Origin: Eubacterium plexicaudatum ASF492
Lineage (GTDB): Bacteria; Bacillota; Clostridia; Lachnospirales; Lachnospiraceae
Assembly (NCBI RefSeq): GCF_000364225.2
Contig: NZ_AQFT02000001.1
Span: 1,240,001 to 1,304,000 of the forward strand
Length of the DNA stretch: 64,000 bases
Direction: 5' to 3'
Part shown: piece by piece, positions 39,794 to 50,291 of the stretch
Position numbering within the stretch: the first letter of the stretch is position 1
Layout of the letters: every line of letters starts with the position of its first letter
The notes under the pieces: model-generated
Seen by the model: only the letters and a program-made list of their open reading frames with translations
Database searches by the model: none
Told to the model about the DNA's origin: nothing
Made by a program: the position numbers and the translations under genes

Positions 39794-39849
39794 GTGGAGG
39801 AAAGTGGTTGATAGTGGTGAAAAAAGTGAATGATGTGGTGGACAAGTGG
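39794..39849 (+). promoter_or_regulatory. MraZ operator: array of GTGG repeats
   Basis: GTGG occurs at 39794, 39804 and 39814 with exact 10-base spacing, then GTGA at 39826 and GTGG at 39835 and 39846. Characterised MraZ proteins bind several short G-rich direct repeats at ~10-base intervals in their own promoter. The array starts near the expected transcription start, so bound MraZ should block the promoter of the cluster. Confidence 0.78.
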
Positions 39850-39934
39850 GAAATTTGCCCTGTATGCAAAAAGGCGTTTTCCGCAAAAGGAGTAAGTCAT
39901 TCATCGGACGGTTCAACTGTAGAGGGTATGAGAA

Positions 39935-40366
39935 ATGTTCATGGGCGAATACAATCATACAATCGATGCAAAAGGCAGGCTGATCGTTCCTTCGAAGTTT
40001 CGCGAGAAACTGGGAGAAGAGTTTGTGGTTACGAAGGGACTGGACGACTGTTTATTTGTATACCCACTGGACGAATGGGCACATATCGAAGAAGCTTTCC
40101 GCAAAGTACCGTTAACAAATAAAAAAGCAAGGGACTTTGTACGTTTTTTCTTTGCCGGGGCAGCCAGCTGCGAAGTGGACAAGCAGGGGAGAATTCTCCT
40201 GCCGCCGAATCTTCGCTCCTATGCCGGCCTTGAAAAAGAAATTGTATCTGCAGGAGTGTTAAACCGAGTGGAAATCTGGGACAAGGAGAAGTGGGAAAAG
40301 AGTAATGACATCGGTGATATGGATGACATTGCGGATTACATGGCTGAACTGGGAGTCAGCATTTAA
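39935..40366 (+). CDS. mraZ: Transcriptional regulator MraZ
   Basis: 143 residues. Two SpoVT/AbrB-like halves: [20 protein letters not shown] and [17 protein letters not shown], the duplicated DxKGR motif of MraZ. It represses its own dcw promoter. The start at 39935 is favoured by GAGGG at 8 bases spacing; ATG 39941 is also possible. Confidence 0.95.
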   Translation: MFMGEYNHTIDAKGRLIVPSKFREKLGEEFVVTKGLDDCLFVYPLDEWAHIEEAFRKVPLTNKKARDFVRFFFAGAASCEVDKQGRILLPPNLRSYAGLEKEIVSAGVLNRVEIWDKEKWEKSNDIGDMDDIADYMAELGVSI

Positions 40367-40386
40367 TCATCCGCACAAAAGGGCCA

Positions 40387-41328
40387 ATGGAATTTAAACA
40401 TACCTCAGTGTTATTGCAGGAGACGATCGAGCAGTTAAAGATCAGGCCTGACGGAATTTATGTAGATGGCACTTTGGGAGGCGGAGGACATGCTTATGAG
40501 GTGTTAAGCCGTTTGTCAAAACATGGACGACTGATCGGCATTGATCAGGATGCGGACGCAATACGGGCAGCTTCCAAGCGGCTGGAGCCGTTTCAGGATC
40601 AGGTTCGTATCGTGCGCAGCAATTATGTCGACATGCGTATGCAGCTTAAAAATCTGGGGATAGAAAAGGTGGACGGCATTATTCTGGATTTGGGAGTATC
40701 ATCCTTTCAGCTGGACAGTCCGGCACGGGGATTTACGTACCGCGTGGAAGATGCTCCGCTGGACATGCGTATGGATGACAGACAGAAGCTGACAGCAAAA
40801 GACATTGTGAACGAATACAGCGAAAAAGAGCTCTTTCGGATCATTCGCGATTTTGGAGAGGACAAGTTTGCCAAAAACATAGCAAAACATATCGTAAATA
40901 CAAGAAGAGAAAAAGAGATTCTTACAACCGGGGAGTTGTGTGCGGTTATCCGTGCCGCGATTCCCATGAAGGTGCAAAAGAGCGGCGGTCATCCGGCGAA
41001 AAGAACGTTTCAGGCAATTCGCATTGAACTGAATCGGGAACTTGATGTATTAAGGAACAGTCTGGATGACATGATAGATCTGCTTAAGGACGGCGGTCGC
41101 ATTTGTGTGATTACCTTCCATTCGTTAGAAGATCGTATTGTAAAGACGGTTTTCAAGAAAAACGAACATCCATGCATATGTCCGCCGGATTTTCCGGTCT
41201 GCGTATGCGGCAGGATATCGAAGGGAACGGCAGTTCGCAGGCCGATTGTACCATCCGAGGAAGAATTGAAAAATAATAAACGTTCAAAGAGCGCCAAGCT
41301 CAGAATTTTTGAACGGAAGGAGCAGTGA
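40387..41328 (+). CDS. rsmH: 16S rRNA (cytosine(1402)-N(4))-methyltransferase
   Basis: 313 residues, intact. Motifs: [13 protein letters not shown], the SAM-binding [29 protein letters not shown], and the late [10 protein letters not shown]. It methylates N4 of C1402 in the ribosomal P site. Usual place after mraZ; its stop overlaps the ftsL start. Confidence 0.97.
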   Translation: MEFKHTSVLLQETIEQLKIRPDGIYVDGTLGGGGHAYEVLSRLSKHGRLIGIDQDADAIRAASKRLEPFQDQVRIVRSNYVDMRMQLKNLGIEKVDGIILDLGVSSFQLDSPARGFTYRVEDAPLDMRMDDRQKLTAKDIVNEYSEKELFRIIRDFGEDKFAKNIAKHIVNTRREKEILTTGELCAVIRAAIPMKVQKSGGHPAKRTFQAIRIELNRELDVLRNSLDDMIDLLKDGGRICVITFHSLEDRIVKTVFKKNEHPCICPPDFPVCVCGRISKGTAVRRPIVPSEEELKNNKRSKSAKLRIFERKEQ

Positions 41329-41818
41329 TGAGCAGACAGAAAGAGCAGAGATCTTACGGGATCTATACATATGAAGATGGCAACACAGTCCGGAGGCTGG
41401 AAACTGCACCAGATTACCACGAGGAACGAGAAAAAAGAAAAGAAGAAAGGAGACTTTCGGAACAAAAGCGCAGGCGCAGGCGTGCGGCGAGAAGAAACCG
41501 TGAACGGGCGCTGAAAATGAATGCCGGATACGTAGCTTTTTATCCGTATGCGTGATGGCAGTGGCATTGACTTCCGTCGCATATGTGGACTTGCAGTCCG
41601 ATCTGATTATCAGACAGAGGTCGATTGAAACATTACAGTCGGAAATATCAAATCTGAAACTTGAAAATGATGCTGCATACAAAAGAATTACGGCTTCAGT
41701 AGATTTAAAACAGATAAAAAAACAGGCAAAGAAGCTGGGTATGAAATATCCTACAAATCAGCAGATCAAGTATTACACGATTGAAAATGCGGACTATATG
41801 ACGCAGTATTCCGATTAA
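41328..41818 (+). CDS. ftsL: Cell division protein FtsL-like (frameshifted)
   Basis: 163 residues after adding one T to the run at 41537-41541 (giving VAFLSVCVMAVALTSVAYV, the membrane segment). It has a long basic cytosolic N terminus (KRKEERRLSEQKRRRRRAA), one membrane helix and an extracytoplasmic coiled coil (IIRQRSIETLQSEISNLKLE). Placement between rsmH and the PBP genes identifies it. As written the break falls inside the membrane helix, which would abolish function. Confidence 0.82.
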
Positions 41819-41852
41819 TTCCAACAACAAAAAACTGAGATAAAGGTGACGT

Positions 41853-43880
41853 ATGGCAACAGCGAACAAATCCGGCAGGAGACGAAGAAAAAAGCCGGGG
41901 CGTAAGTGGATCAGACTGAACCGCAGAAACCATCTGAAAATGATGACGGTATTTTTAGGGATCGTACTTGCGCTCGCAGGGCTGACGGGGCGCCTTGTAT
42001 ATATTGAACATACAAGCGGCCGGAAGTATCAGAAAATTGTACTTGCGCAGGCAAATTATGACAGTCAGACGATTCCGTTTCGCAGAGGGGACATTTTAGA
42101 CTGCAACGGAATTGCGCTTGCGACAAGTCTGGATGTATACAATATCATTCTGGACAATTCCGTGATTTTGTCCGATGAAAAATATCCGGAGCCGACCATA
42201 CGGGCGCTGATGACCTGTTTTCCGGATGAACTTTCGGAGGCTGAGATTCGTACGCATATAGAAGAAAATCCGCAGAGCCGTTATAAAGTGCTGGCAAAGC
42301 AGATTCCGTTTGAAAAAGTGCAGGTATTTTTAAATATGCAAAACGCGGAAAATCCGGATATGGAAAATAAAAAAGAAGATAAAGAAAATAAAGAAGAAAA
42401 AGAAGAAAACAATATCAAAGGCGTCTGGTTTGAAAAAGAATACAAGCGAAATTATCCATATAAATCACTTGCCAGTTCCGTGATCGGTTCTACCACATCC
42501 GGCAATTTGGGGATGGCCGGACTGGAAAATTATTATAACGGGACATTAAACGGTACGAACGGCAGGCAGTATGGCTATCTGAATTCGGATAATGCCATGG
42601 AAAAAACGATTAAGGAAGCGATAAACGGGAATAATATTGTTACAACGATTGATATGAATATCCAGACCGTTGTAGAAGCAAAAATAAAAGACTTTAACAA
42701 TGCTTTCCGCGATGAGGCAAGACCCGGCGACGGGGCGGAAAAGATCGGCGTTATTATTCAGGATCCGAATACGGGCGGGGTGATAGCAATGGCGGACGCG
42801 CCGGATTATGATCTGTCCAATCCCCGGTCTCTGGAAGGATTTTATACGGAAGAAGAAATTGAAAACATGACGGAAGATGAGAAAGCGGATGCGTTAAATC
42901 AGATCTGGCGTAATTTCTGTATCAGCGACACATTCGAGCCGGGGTCCGTACAAAAGCCGCTGACGGTTGCGGCAGGTCTGGACAGCGGAAAATTAAGCGG
43001 AAGAGAGTCGTTTGAATGCGATGGATATGAGCAGATTGCAGATAAGAAAATCCGATGTGTGGCCAGATCCGGACATGGAACGGAAACCGTCCAAAAAGCG
43101 TTGATGGATTCGTGTAACGACGCACTGATGCAGATGGTCAGAAAGATCGGAAAAGGAACGTTTGGCAAATACCAGAGTGATTTCGGTATGGGATTTAAGA
43201 CGAATATTGATCTGCCTGGAGAAGCAAGAACCGATTCGCTTGTGCGTACGGCAGAGGAGATGTCTTCGGTGGATCTGGCTACATCGTCATTCGGACAGAG
43301 TTTTAACTGTACGATGATTCAGATGATCAGTGCGTTCAGTTCCGTGATCAACGGAGGTAATTTTTACCGGCCGTATCTGGTGTCCAAGATAACGGATGAA
43401 AACGGCAGTCTTGTGAAAGAGGTCAAGCCGGAACTGCTTAAACAGACGGTATCAAAAGAAACAAGCGATAAGATAAAAGAATATCTGTTTGCAACTGTCA
43501 GCGAAGGAACGTCAGGCGTTGCAAAAGTGCCGGGGTATTCCATGGGCGGCAAGACGGGAACGGCGGAAAAGCTGCCGCGTTCCGATAATAATTATGTCGT
43601 TTCTTTTATCGGATATTTACCGCAGGAAAATCCGCAGCTCGTTATTTATGTGGTCATTGATACGCCAAACCAGCCGACGAAAAATAAAGAGCAGGCGCAC
43701 AGTACGTTTGCGCAGAACCTGGCACGGGAGATATTAGAAGAAATTCTGCCTTATATGAATATATACAAAGATGAAAAAGTGAACAAAGATGCTTTGAAGA
43801 AAAAGGAAACCAATATGTACACGGAGATTGCCGGCTACGAAGCAAAAGCAGCATTAGGTGAGGCTGTAAAATATAATTGA
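41853..43880 (+). CDS. Class B penicillin-binding protein (FtsI/SpoVD-type transpeptidase), first copy
   Basis: 675 residues, intact. A basic N terminus and one membrane helix (FLGIVLALAGLTGRLVYI) are followed by the dimerisation domain with a Lys/Glu-rich insertion (~170-185), then the transpeptidase domain: active-site SxxK is FEPGSVQKP, SxN is SCND, and KTG is GGKTGTAEK. It cross-links septal peptidoglycan. There is no PASTA domain. It may be the vegetative FtsI or the spore SpoVD; sequence alone does not decide. Confidence 0.93.
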   Translation: MATANKSGRRRRKKPGRKWIRLNRRNHLKMMTVFLGIVLALAGLTGRLVYIEHTSGRKYQKIVLAQANYDSQTIPFRRGDILDCNGIALATSLDVYNIILDNSVILSDEKYPEPTIRALMTCFPDELSEAEIRTHIEENPQSRYKVLAKQIPFEKVQVFLNMQNAENPDMENKKEDKENKEEKEENNIKGVWFEKEYKRNYPYKSLASSVIGSTTSGNLGMAGLENYYNGTLNGTNGRQYGYLNSDNAMEKTIKEAINGNNIVTTIDMNIQTVVEAKIKDFNNAFRDEARPGDGAEKIGVIIQDPNTGGVIAMADAPDYDLSNPRSLEGFYTEEEIENMTEDEKADALNQIWRNFCISDTFEPGSVQKPLTVAAGLDSGKLSGRESFECDGYEQIADKKIRCVARSGHGTETVQKALMDSCNDALMQMVRKIGKGTFGKYQSDFGMGFKTNIDLPGEARTDSLVRTAEEMSSVDLATSSFGQSFNCTMIQMISAFSSVINGGNFYRPYLVSKITDENGSLVKEVKPELLKQTVSKETSDKIKEYLFATVSEGTSGVAKVPGYSMGGKTGTAEKLPRSDNNYVVSFIGYLPQENPQLVIYVVIDTPNQPTKNKEQAHSTFAQNLAREILEEILPYMNIYKDEKVNKDALKKKETNMYTEIAGYEAKAALGEAVKYN

Positions 43881-43898
43881 TCCGGCAAAAAATACATA

Positions 43899-43950
43899 AC
43901 CTCATAATTGCAGAATAAGCTATAATAACTGCTATTATGAGGTTTGTTTT
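43899..43950 (+). promoter_or_regulatory. Hairpin covering the RBS of the second PBP gene
   Basis: AACCTCATAAT (43899-43909) pairs perfectly with ATTATGAGGTT (43934-43944), extended by GCAG/CTGC after one mismatch, and is followed by TGTTTT and the ATG. The 3' arm contains the GAGG of the ribosome-binding site. It may be an intrinsic terminator with read-through or a translational switch. Confidence 0.6.
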
Positions 43951-45736
43951 ATGAACGGGACAAAGACATACAACCGGAAAAAAATTGTTGTCGTATTTTT
44001 TGCATTGCGCTTGTATTGATTCTTCTGGCATGCCGACTTGTATATCTGATGGTGTTTCAGTCGGAATTTTACAGTGCAAAAGCACAGGATCTGCATGAAA
44101 GGGAGCGCGATATCAAAGCGGCAAGAGGAAAGATTTTGGATGTGAACGGAAAAGTGCTTGCGTCCAACCGCAGTGTATGTACGATTTCGGTCATTCACAG
44201 TCAGATCAAAGATGCCGAAAAAATTATCGAAGTGCTGTCAAAAGAACTGGAGCTGGATGAACAGACGGTAAGAAAACGGGTGGAAAAAGTCAGTTCCATA
44301 GAAAGAGTCAAAGCGAACGTGCCAAAAGAAGTCGGGGATAAAATCCGTGATTATAAGCTGGCGGGCGTTAAAGTGGATGAAGACTATAAACGGTATTATT
44401 TATATGATAATCTTGCGTCCAAAGTACTTGGCTTTACAGGGGGTGATAATCAGGGCATTATCGGACTGGAAGTCGTTTACGATAAAAAAATGATGGGTAC
44501 GAACGGCAAAATTTTAACGCTCACCGATGCGAGAGGCGTAGAACTTGCAGATGCCGGGGAAACCCGTCAGAATCCGATCGACGGCAATAACCTGCGCATC
44601 AGTCTGGATTATAATATCCAGATGTACGCACAGCAGGCAGCGGAAAAGGCCATGCAGGCAAAAGAAGCGGACAGTGTCAGCATCATTATTATGAAGCCTT
44701 CCAACGGGGAAATTATGGCCATGGTAAATTTACCGGAATTCAATCTGAATGAACCATATGAGCTGCCAAAGGACGCCGTTTATTCCAATGCCGAAGAAAA
44801 ACAGAACCTGCTCAATCAGATGTGGCGCAACGGCTGTATAAACGATACGTATGAGCCGGGCAGTACGTTTAAGGTGATTACGGCTTCCGCAGCACTGGAA
44901 GCGGGCGTGGTATCTTTAAGCGACAACTTTTTCTGTCCGGGTTACAAGATTGTGGAGGACAGACGAATCCGCTGTGCGAGAACCAGCGGACATGGTGCAC
45001 AAAGCTTCGTACAGGGACTGGAAAATTCCTGTAACCCTGTTTTATCGAACTGGGCATGCGCCTTGGTGCGGAACAGTATTACAAATATTTTAAGCAGTTT
45101 GGTCTGTTGTCCAAAACCGGCATTGATTTGCCGGGTGAGGCAAGGACGATTATGCATGAAAAGAAAAATATCGGACAGGTAGAGCTTGCTACGATTTCTT
45201 TTGGCCAGTCATTCCAGATTACCCCGGTTCAGCTGGCTGCTACGATCTCTTCGCTAATCAATGGCGGAAAGCGCATTACGCCGCATTTTGGCGTCCAGAT
45301 TGAAGACCAGGAAGGAAATGCCGTAGAAGTGTTTGATTATGAGCCGACGGCGCAGATTTTAAGTCCGGATACTTCCGAAACGATGCGGACCCTGCTGGAA
45401 AAAGTCGTATCCGAGGGAGGCGGTAACAAAGCCTATATTGAAGGATACCAGATCGGAGGCAAGACAGCTACTTCCCAGACACTGCCAAGAAGCGCGCACC
45501 GCTATATCTCATCGTTTATGTGTTTTGCACCTGCGCAGGATCCGCAGGTACTGTGTCTGGTGATCATTAACAATCCGACCGGTGTTTATTACGGAGGAAC
45601 GATTGCGGCGCCTGTAGCAAAAGAAATTTTCTTAAATATGCTTCCGTATCTTGGAATCGAAAAAGATCCGCAAGTCGCAGCAAAAGAACGGGAGCAGCGG
45701 GAAGAGGAAGCAAAAGAACAGGTACAACAGCATTAA
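43951..45736 (+). CDS. Class B penicillin-binding protein, second copy (two frameshifts)
   Basis: 595 residues after adding one T to the run at 43996-44001 (giving VVVFFCIALVLILLAC) and one T to 45040-45043 (giving NPVFIELGMRLGAEQYY). Membrane helix at the N terminus, dimerisation domain, then transpeptidase with SxxK EPGSTFKV and SxN SCNP. The third motif reads GGKTATSQT instead of the usual KTG. No PASTA domain. SpoVD/FtsI family. The gene is adjacent to the first PBP, a duplication typical of this cluster in related bacteria. Confidence 0.87.
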
Positions 45737-45762
45737 GAAATGCAGAAATCAGCCCAAGACCC

Positions 45763-45790
45763 TTGCAACATGTAAAAAATCCGTTATACT
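45763..45790 (+). promoter_or_regulatory. SigA-type promoter ahead of mraY
   Basis: TTGCAA, 16-base spacer, TATACT, 40 bases before the mraY ATG. An internal dcw promoter. Confidence 0.65.
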
Positions 45791-45830
45791 ATAGCATGCT
45801 TACAGACAAATGAAAGAAGGATAAAGAGAA

Positions 45831-46798
45831 ATGACACAGCAGTTAATTGATTTTCGCTATATTTTTGCAATAATACTAGCATTTACAGTCACAGCGCTTT
45901 CAGGGCCGTTGCTGATACCGGTTTTACGAAGGCTGAAAGTCGGAAATACGGAACGCGAAGAATTAAAATCTCATCAGAAAAAACAGGTACGCCGACAATG
46001 GGAGGATTGATGTTTTTACTGGCGATTATTGTTACTTCCATGTTTTTCATCTCATCCTATCCGAAAATCATACCGATTTTATTTGTAACCGTTGGATATG
46101 GCGTTATTGGCTTTTTTGACGATTATTTGAAGGTGGTTTTAAAACGTTCGGACGGTTTGCTGGCATGGCAGAAAATGATACTGGAGATTGTGGTGACTGC
46201 CGTATTTGCCGTATATCTGTATCGGTTTTCCGATGTGCCGCTGACAATGCTTGTACCGTTTTCAGGCGGAAAATATGCTGATTTTGGCTGGCTGGCGCTG
46301 CCGATTTTGTTTCTGGCGGTTATTGGAACGGTAAACGGCGCCAACTTCACGGACGGACTGGATGGTCTTGCTTCCAGTGTTACAGTGCTGATCGCAACGT
46401 TTTTCAGCGTTGTGGCAGTGGCTACTAACAGCGGTATTGAGCCGATTACATGTGCGGTTGTCGGTGCGCTGCTTGGCTTTTTGCTGTTTAATGTCTATCC
46501 GGCCAGTGTGTTTATGGGAGATACCGGTTCTCTGGCACTGGGAGGATTTGTAGCCGCTACGGCGTATATGATGCAGATGCCGATGTTTATACTGATTGTC
46601 GGCCTGATTTACTGGATTGAAATTTTATCTGTGATGATTCAGGTCGGTTATTTTAAAATGACTCATGGAAAGCGTATTTTCCGTATGGCGCCGATTCACC
46701 ATCATTTTGAACTGGGCGGCTGGTCGGAAACAAGGGTGGTAGCGGTGTTTTCAATTATTACGACGCTGTTATGCCTGGCTGCTTATATGGGCCTTTAA
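45831..46798 (+). CDS. mraY: Phospho-N-acetylmuramoyl-pentapeptide-transferase (frameshifted)
   Basis: 322 residues after adding one A to the run at 45978-45983 (giving ELKSHQKKTGTPTMGGLMF, the canonical MraY motif). Other motifs: FFDDYLK with catalytic Asp pair, GTVNGANFTDGLDGL, VFMGDTGSLALGG, and the MAPIHHHFELGGW end. It makes lipid I in the membrane. The reconstructed length is exactly the family length. The gene is essential in peptidoglycan-making bacteria, so the break as written is unlikely to be real. Confidence 0.93.
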
Positions 46799-46818
46799 AG
46801 CAAGGCAGGAGGAGAACT

Positions 46819-48189
46819 ATGGAGTTAAAAGGAAAAAAGGCGCTCGTGTTCGGCACCGGCATCAGTGGTGTTGCTGCGGCACAGCTGTTAGCAGAGAAGG
46901 GTGCGGATATCATATTATATGACAGCAATGAAAATCTGTGCAAGGAGGATATCCGTGCCAAAGCAGATGCACTCGCATCTGTTCCGATTATGCTTGGAAA
47001 ATTAGATGCAGATATAATAAATCAACTAGATGTTGCGGTATTAAGTCCCGGAGTTGCAACAGATAATCCGATTGTGACAGGGCTTTATCAGAGCGGCGTA
47101 ACCGTCTGGGAGAGATTGAACTGGCTTACCGGTGTGCCAAAGGCCGTCTGGCGGCCATTACGGGCACAAACGGCAAGACAACGACGACGGCTTTAACCGG
47201 AGAGATATTAAAAAGCTATTATCAGGATGTAAAAGTCGTCGGCAATATTGGGATTCCTTATACGTCAATGGCGCTTCAAATGACGGATGATACGGTAACC
47301 GCTGCCGAGATCAGCAGCTTTCAGCTGGAGACGGCGGATACATTCTGTCCGGATGTCTCAGCAATTTTAAATATCACGCCGGACCATCTGAACAGGCATC
47401 ATACGATGGAATGCTACACGGCAGTCAAAGAATCTATTACAAAAAATCAGAAATCCGGGCAGACCTGTGTACTCAACTATGAAGACGAACTGCTGCGGGC
47501 ATTCGGTGAAACAATAAAAAATAATTTAAATGTAATTTATTTCAGCAGCCGTAGAAAGCTGCAAAGCGGACTGTATGCGGACGGAAAAAGTATCTATCTG
47601 TCCGATGCGGGGGGAATACAAAAGATCATAGATACGTGTGAATTAAATCTGCTGGGAACGCATAATTATGAAAATGTAATGGCTGCGGTAGCGGTGACAA
47701 TGGCGATGGGTGTTCCGCTTGAAAATATTGTGACCGTATTGAAAACATTTCGAGCGGTTGAGCATAGAATAGAATATGTGGAAGAAATAGCAGATGTCCG
47801 ATATTATAACGATTCCAAAGCGACCAATCCGGATGCTGCGATTCAGGGCATCCGCGCAATGGAACGCCCGACCCTGCTGATTGGCGGGGGTTACGATAAA
47901 CAGTCGGAATATGGGGAGTGGATTGATGCCTTTGAAGGTAAAGTAAAAAAACTCGTACTGCTGGGAGAGACAAAGGAAAAATTGCAAAAGAAGCATCCGA
48001 AAAGGATTTACGGATTTTGTCATGTGTGAAACTTTGAAAGAAGCCGTAACTTTTTGCCATGATAATGCACAGCCAGGAGATGCGGTACTACTGTCGCCGG
48101 CCTGTGCAAGCTGGGATATGTTTCCAAATTATGAAAAACGGGGAGCGTTATTTAAGGAACTGGTTCATGGCTTTGCAGCGCATTCCTAG
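46819..48189 (+). CDS. murD: UDP-N-acetylmuramoylalanine-D-glutamate ligase (three frameshifts)
   Basis: 457 residues after adding one G at 47108-47110 (VWGEIELAY), one A at 47977-47981 (KEKIAKEAS) and one A at 48000-48003 ([17 protein letters not shown]). Motifs: [15 protein letters not shown] (UDP-binding), [13 protein letters not shown] (ATP-binding P-loop, outside the intact segments as written), [28 protein letters not shown] and [11 protein letters not shown]. It adds D-glutamate to UDP-MurNAc-Ala. AGGAGGA precedes the ATG. Three breaks in one essential gene argue for sequence error. Confidence 0.92.
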
Positions 48190-48271
48190 TATGCGCTGCC
48201 GTACACAAGATTCCGGCATAATAAAGTCTGGAAGCCGGACTGATGTAGAAGAATAATCAGGAGTTGTAAAA

Positions 48272-49408
48272 GTGGGCAGACGAAACAGGACGAGACAAAA
48301 GAAAATCAAATATTGTGATTACAGTCTGATGTTTCTCATCATTTTCTTATTGGGTTTTGGCATGGTGATGCTGTACAGTGTCAGCGCGTACGGTGCAAAC
48401 AGAACGCATAACGATCCCCTGCATTATTTAAAGCGGCAGGGGTTTGCAGTCATACTCGGATTCGCAGCGATGCTGATTATCTCAAAGATTGATTATCATG
48501 TGTGGTTTTATTTTGGAAATCTGGCGTATTTGCTGTCTTTCGGACTGTGTGCGCTTGTACTCATACCTGGGATCGGAAATGAAGCCAAAGGATCTTCCAG
48601 ATGGCTGCAGTTAGGTCCGCTGAACTTTCAGCCGTCCGAGTTTGCCAAGCTGGCAATGATTTTGTTTTTGGCAGGGCTTGTGTGCCGGATTCCAAAGCAG
48701 ATCGGAAAGTTTATGAACCTGATCAAGGTTTTGCTTATGATATTGCCGGTCTTTGTGATCGTAGCTTATGAAAATCTGAGTACCGGTATTATCATTATGG
48801 GCATTGCGATTGTCATTACCTTTGTGGCGAGTCCGAAGTTCGGTCAGTTTATTGCCATGGTTGCGGTTGGCGTTGTAGGTGGCGGTGCAGTCTTTATTAT
48901 GGCGGCAGATTATCGTGCGCAGCGTATCGAAGCCTGGCTGCATCCGGAAAATTTTACACAGGGCACAGCGTTTCAGACGATTCAGGCACTGTACGCCATC
49001 GGCTCCGGCGGATTGTTCGGCAAAGGGTTGGGCCAGAGTATGCAAAAGCTGGGTTTTGTGCCGGAAGCGCAGAATGATATGATTTTTTCGATTATTTGCG
49101 AAGAACTGGGACTGTTTGGGGCGGTATGCGTTATTCTGTTGTTTCTGCTTATGATCTGGCGGCTGATGGTGATTGCAAATAATGCGGCAGATTTGTATGG
49201 AGCGCTGATCGTATCAGGTATTATGGCGCATATGGCGATTCAGGTTATTTTAAATATTTCCGTTGTAACGAATACGATTCCAAATACGGGTATTACGCTG
49301 CCGTTTATCAGCTACGGCGGCACATCAACAAGCTTTTTGCTGGCAGAAATGGGGCTGGCGTTAAGCGTATCAAGGGGAATCCGTCTGGAAGGTAGTAGTC
49401 ATGATTAG
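48272..49408 (+). CDS. ftsW: Lipid II polymerase FtsW (SEDS family)
   Basis: 378 residues, intact, starting at GTG with CAGGAG upstream. About ten membrane segments. SEDS features: YSVSAYGA, SSRWLQLGPLNFQPSEFAKL, the extracytoplasmic loop with the catalytic-type Asp region, GLGQSMQKLGFVPEAQNDMIF and ITLPFISYGGTS. It polymerises septal glycan with its PBP partner. Its 3' end overlaps the ftsQ start by 8 bases. Confidence 0.95.
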   Translation: MGRRNRTRQKKIKYCDYSLMFLIIFLLGFGMVMLYSVSAYGANRTHNDPLHYLKRQGFAVILGFAAMLIISKIDYHVWFYFGNLAYLLSFGLCALVLIPGIGNEAKGSSRWLQLGPLNFQPSEFAKLAMILFLAGLVCRIPKQIGKFMNLIKVLLMILPVFVIVAYENLSTGIIIMGIAIVITFVASPKFGQFIAMVAVGVVGGGAVFIMAADYRAQRIEAWLHPENFTQGTAFQTIQALYAIGSGGLFGKGLGQSMQKLGFVPEAQNDMIFSIICEELGLFGAVCVILLFLLMIWRLMVIANNAADLYGALIVSGIMAHMAIQVILNISVVTNTIPNTGITLPFISYGGTSTSFLLAEMGLALSVSRGIRLEGSSHD

Positions 49409-50135
49409 AAAAAACCGAAAGAAGCGTGCAAGAAGAAAAAGAATACTCATTTTTTGCTTGTTTTTCTGATGCTCGCAGCAATACTGATTTTGATTGGCAT
49501 AACAGGGTTTAAATTAAAAAAAGTTCAGGTAAGCGGAAACGAATTGTATTCCGATCAACAGATTAAAGACAGTGTATTAAATGATGAATATTCCTGGAAT
49601 ACACTCTATGTAGTGTTCAAATATCGGTTGTTTCAAATGCGAAAAATACCGTTTATTGACGAAATGGAGATCGAAATGGTTTCTCCTGGGACGATTCACA
49701 TTAAAGTGTATGAAAAGGCAATGATCGGGTACATAGCGGTCAATAATCAGAATGTATATTTTGACAAAGATGGATTTGTAGTGGAGATTTCAAAGAGACA
49801 GATCGAACATGTGCCGAAAGTGGATGGTATCGAATGCAAAGAAGTGATCGTATATGAAAAGCTGAATTTGGACGATGAAAATGTGCTGTCTTTTTACTGA
49901 CATTTTCGCATCAGCTGATGAAATACGATCTTGTTCCGGAAACAATTGTTTTCATGAAAACAGCATTACGGCAGAGTTTGGTAAAATGAAAGCAGAAATA
50001 GGGGATAGCGGATATCTGGTAGAGAAAGTGATGCGTCTGGATGCGGTAATGCCGCAGCTGAAAGGAAAGAAAGGAACTCTGCATCTGGAAAACTGGACTC
50101 CTTTAACGACAGATATCATTTTTGAACCGGATTAA
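49401..50135 (+). CDS. ftsQ: Cell division protein FtsQ/DivIB-like (three frameshifts)
   Basis: 245 residues after adding one T at 49450-49455 (RILIFLLVFLMLAA), one T at 49891-49895 (VLSFLLTFSHQL) and one T at 49949-49952 (ETIVFHENSITAEF). Basic N terminus, one membrane helix, then a POTRA domain (KLKKVQVSGNELYSDQQI) and the beta domain (IHIKVYEKAMIGYI). It bridges FtsL/FtsB-type partners in the divisome. The start overlaps ftsW. As written it is cut after 22 residues. Confidence 0.85.
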
Positions 50136-50188
50136 ATGAAGGGTGTGGGCATGGAATGAATTATTTTTCATATTTTTTCAAAAATTGG

Positions 50189-50217
50189 TTGATTTCATGC
50201 GAAAAAAATAATATTAT
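50189..50217 (+). promoter_or_regulatory. ftsZ promoter
   Basis: TTGATT, 17-base spacer, TATTAT, in an AT-rich gap between ftsQ and ftsZ; an overlapping TATAAT at 50217-50222 is an alternative -10. Confidence 0.6.
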
Positions 50218-50291
50218 ATAATGCAGAGAGTTATATTTTGTGTCCGGCAGATGCTGGCATAGGATCATATATCATTAAGGAGGTATTACCT

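Noticed and set aside
39808..40122. Open frame with CPVCKKAF upstream of and overlapping mraZ
   Set aside because: It spans the MraZ operator, overlaps mraZ in another frame for most of its length and has no RBS; the Cys pair is likely chance.
41328..50135. Programmed ribosomal frameshifting as the cause of the broken dcw genes
   Set aside because: The sites lack a shared slippery heptamer or downstream structure, occur up to three times per gene and are absent from the same genes in other bacteria as far as I know.
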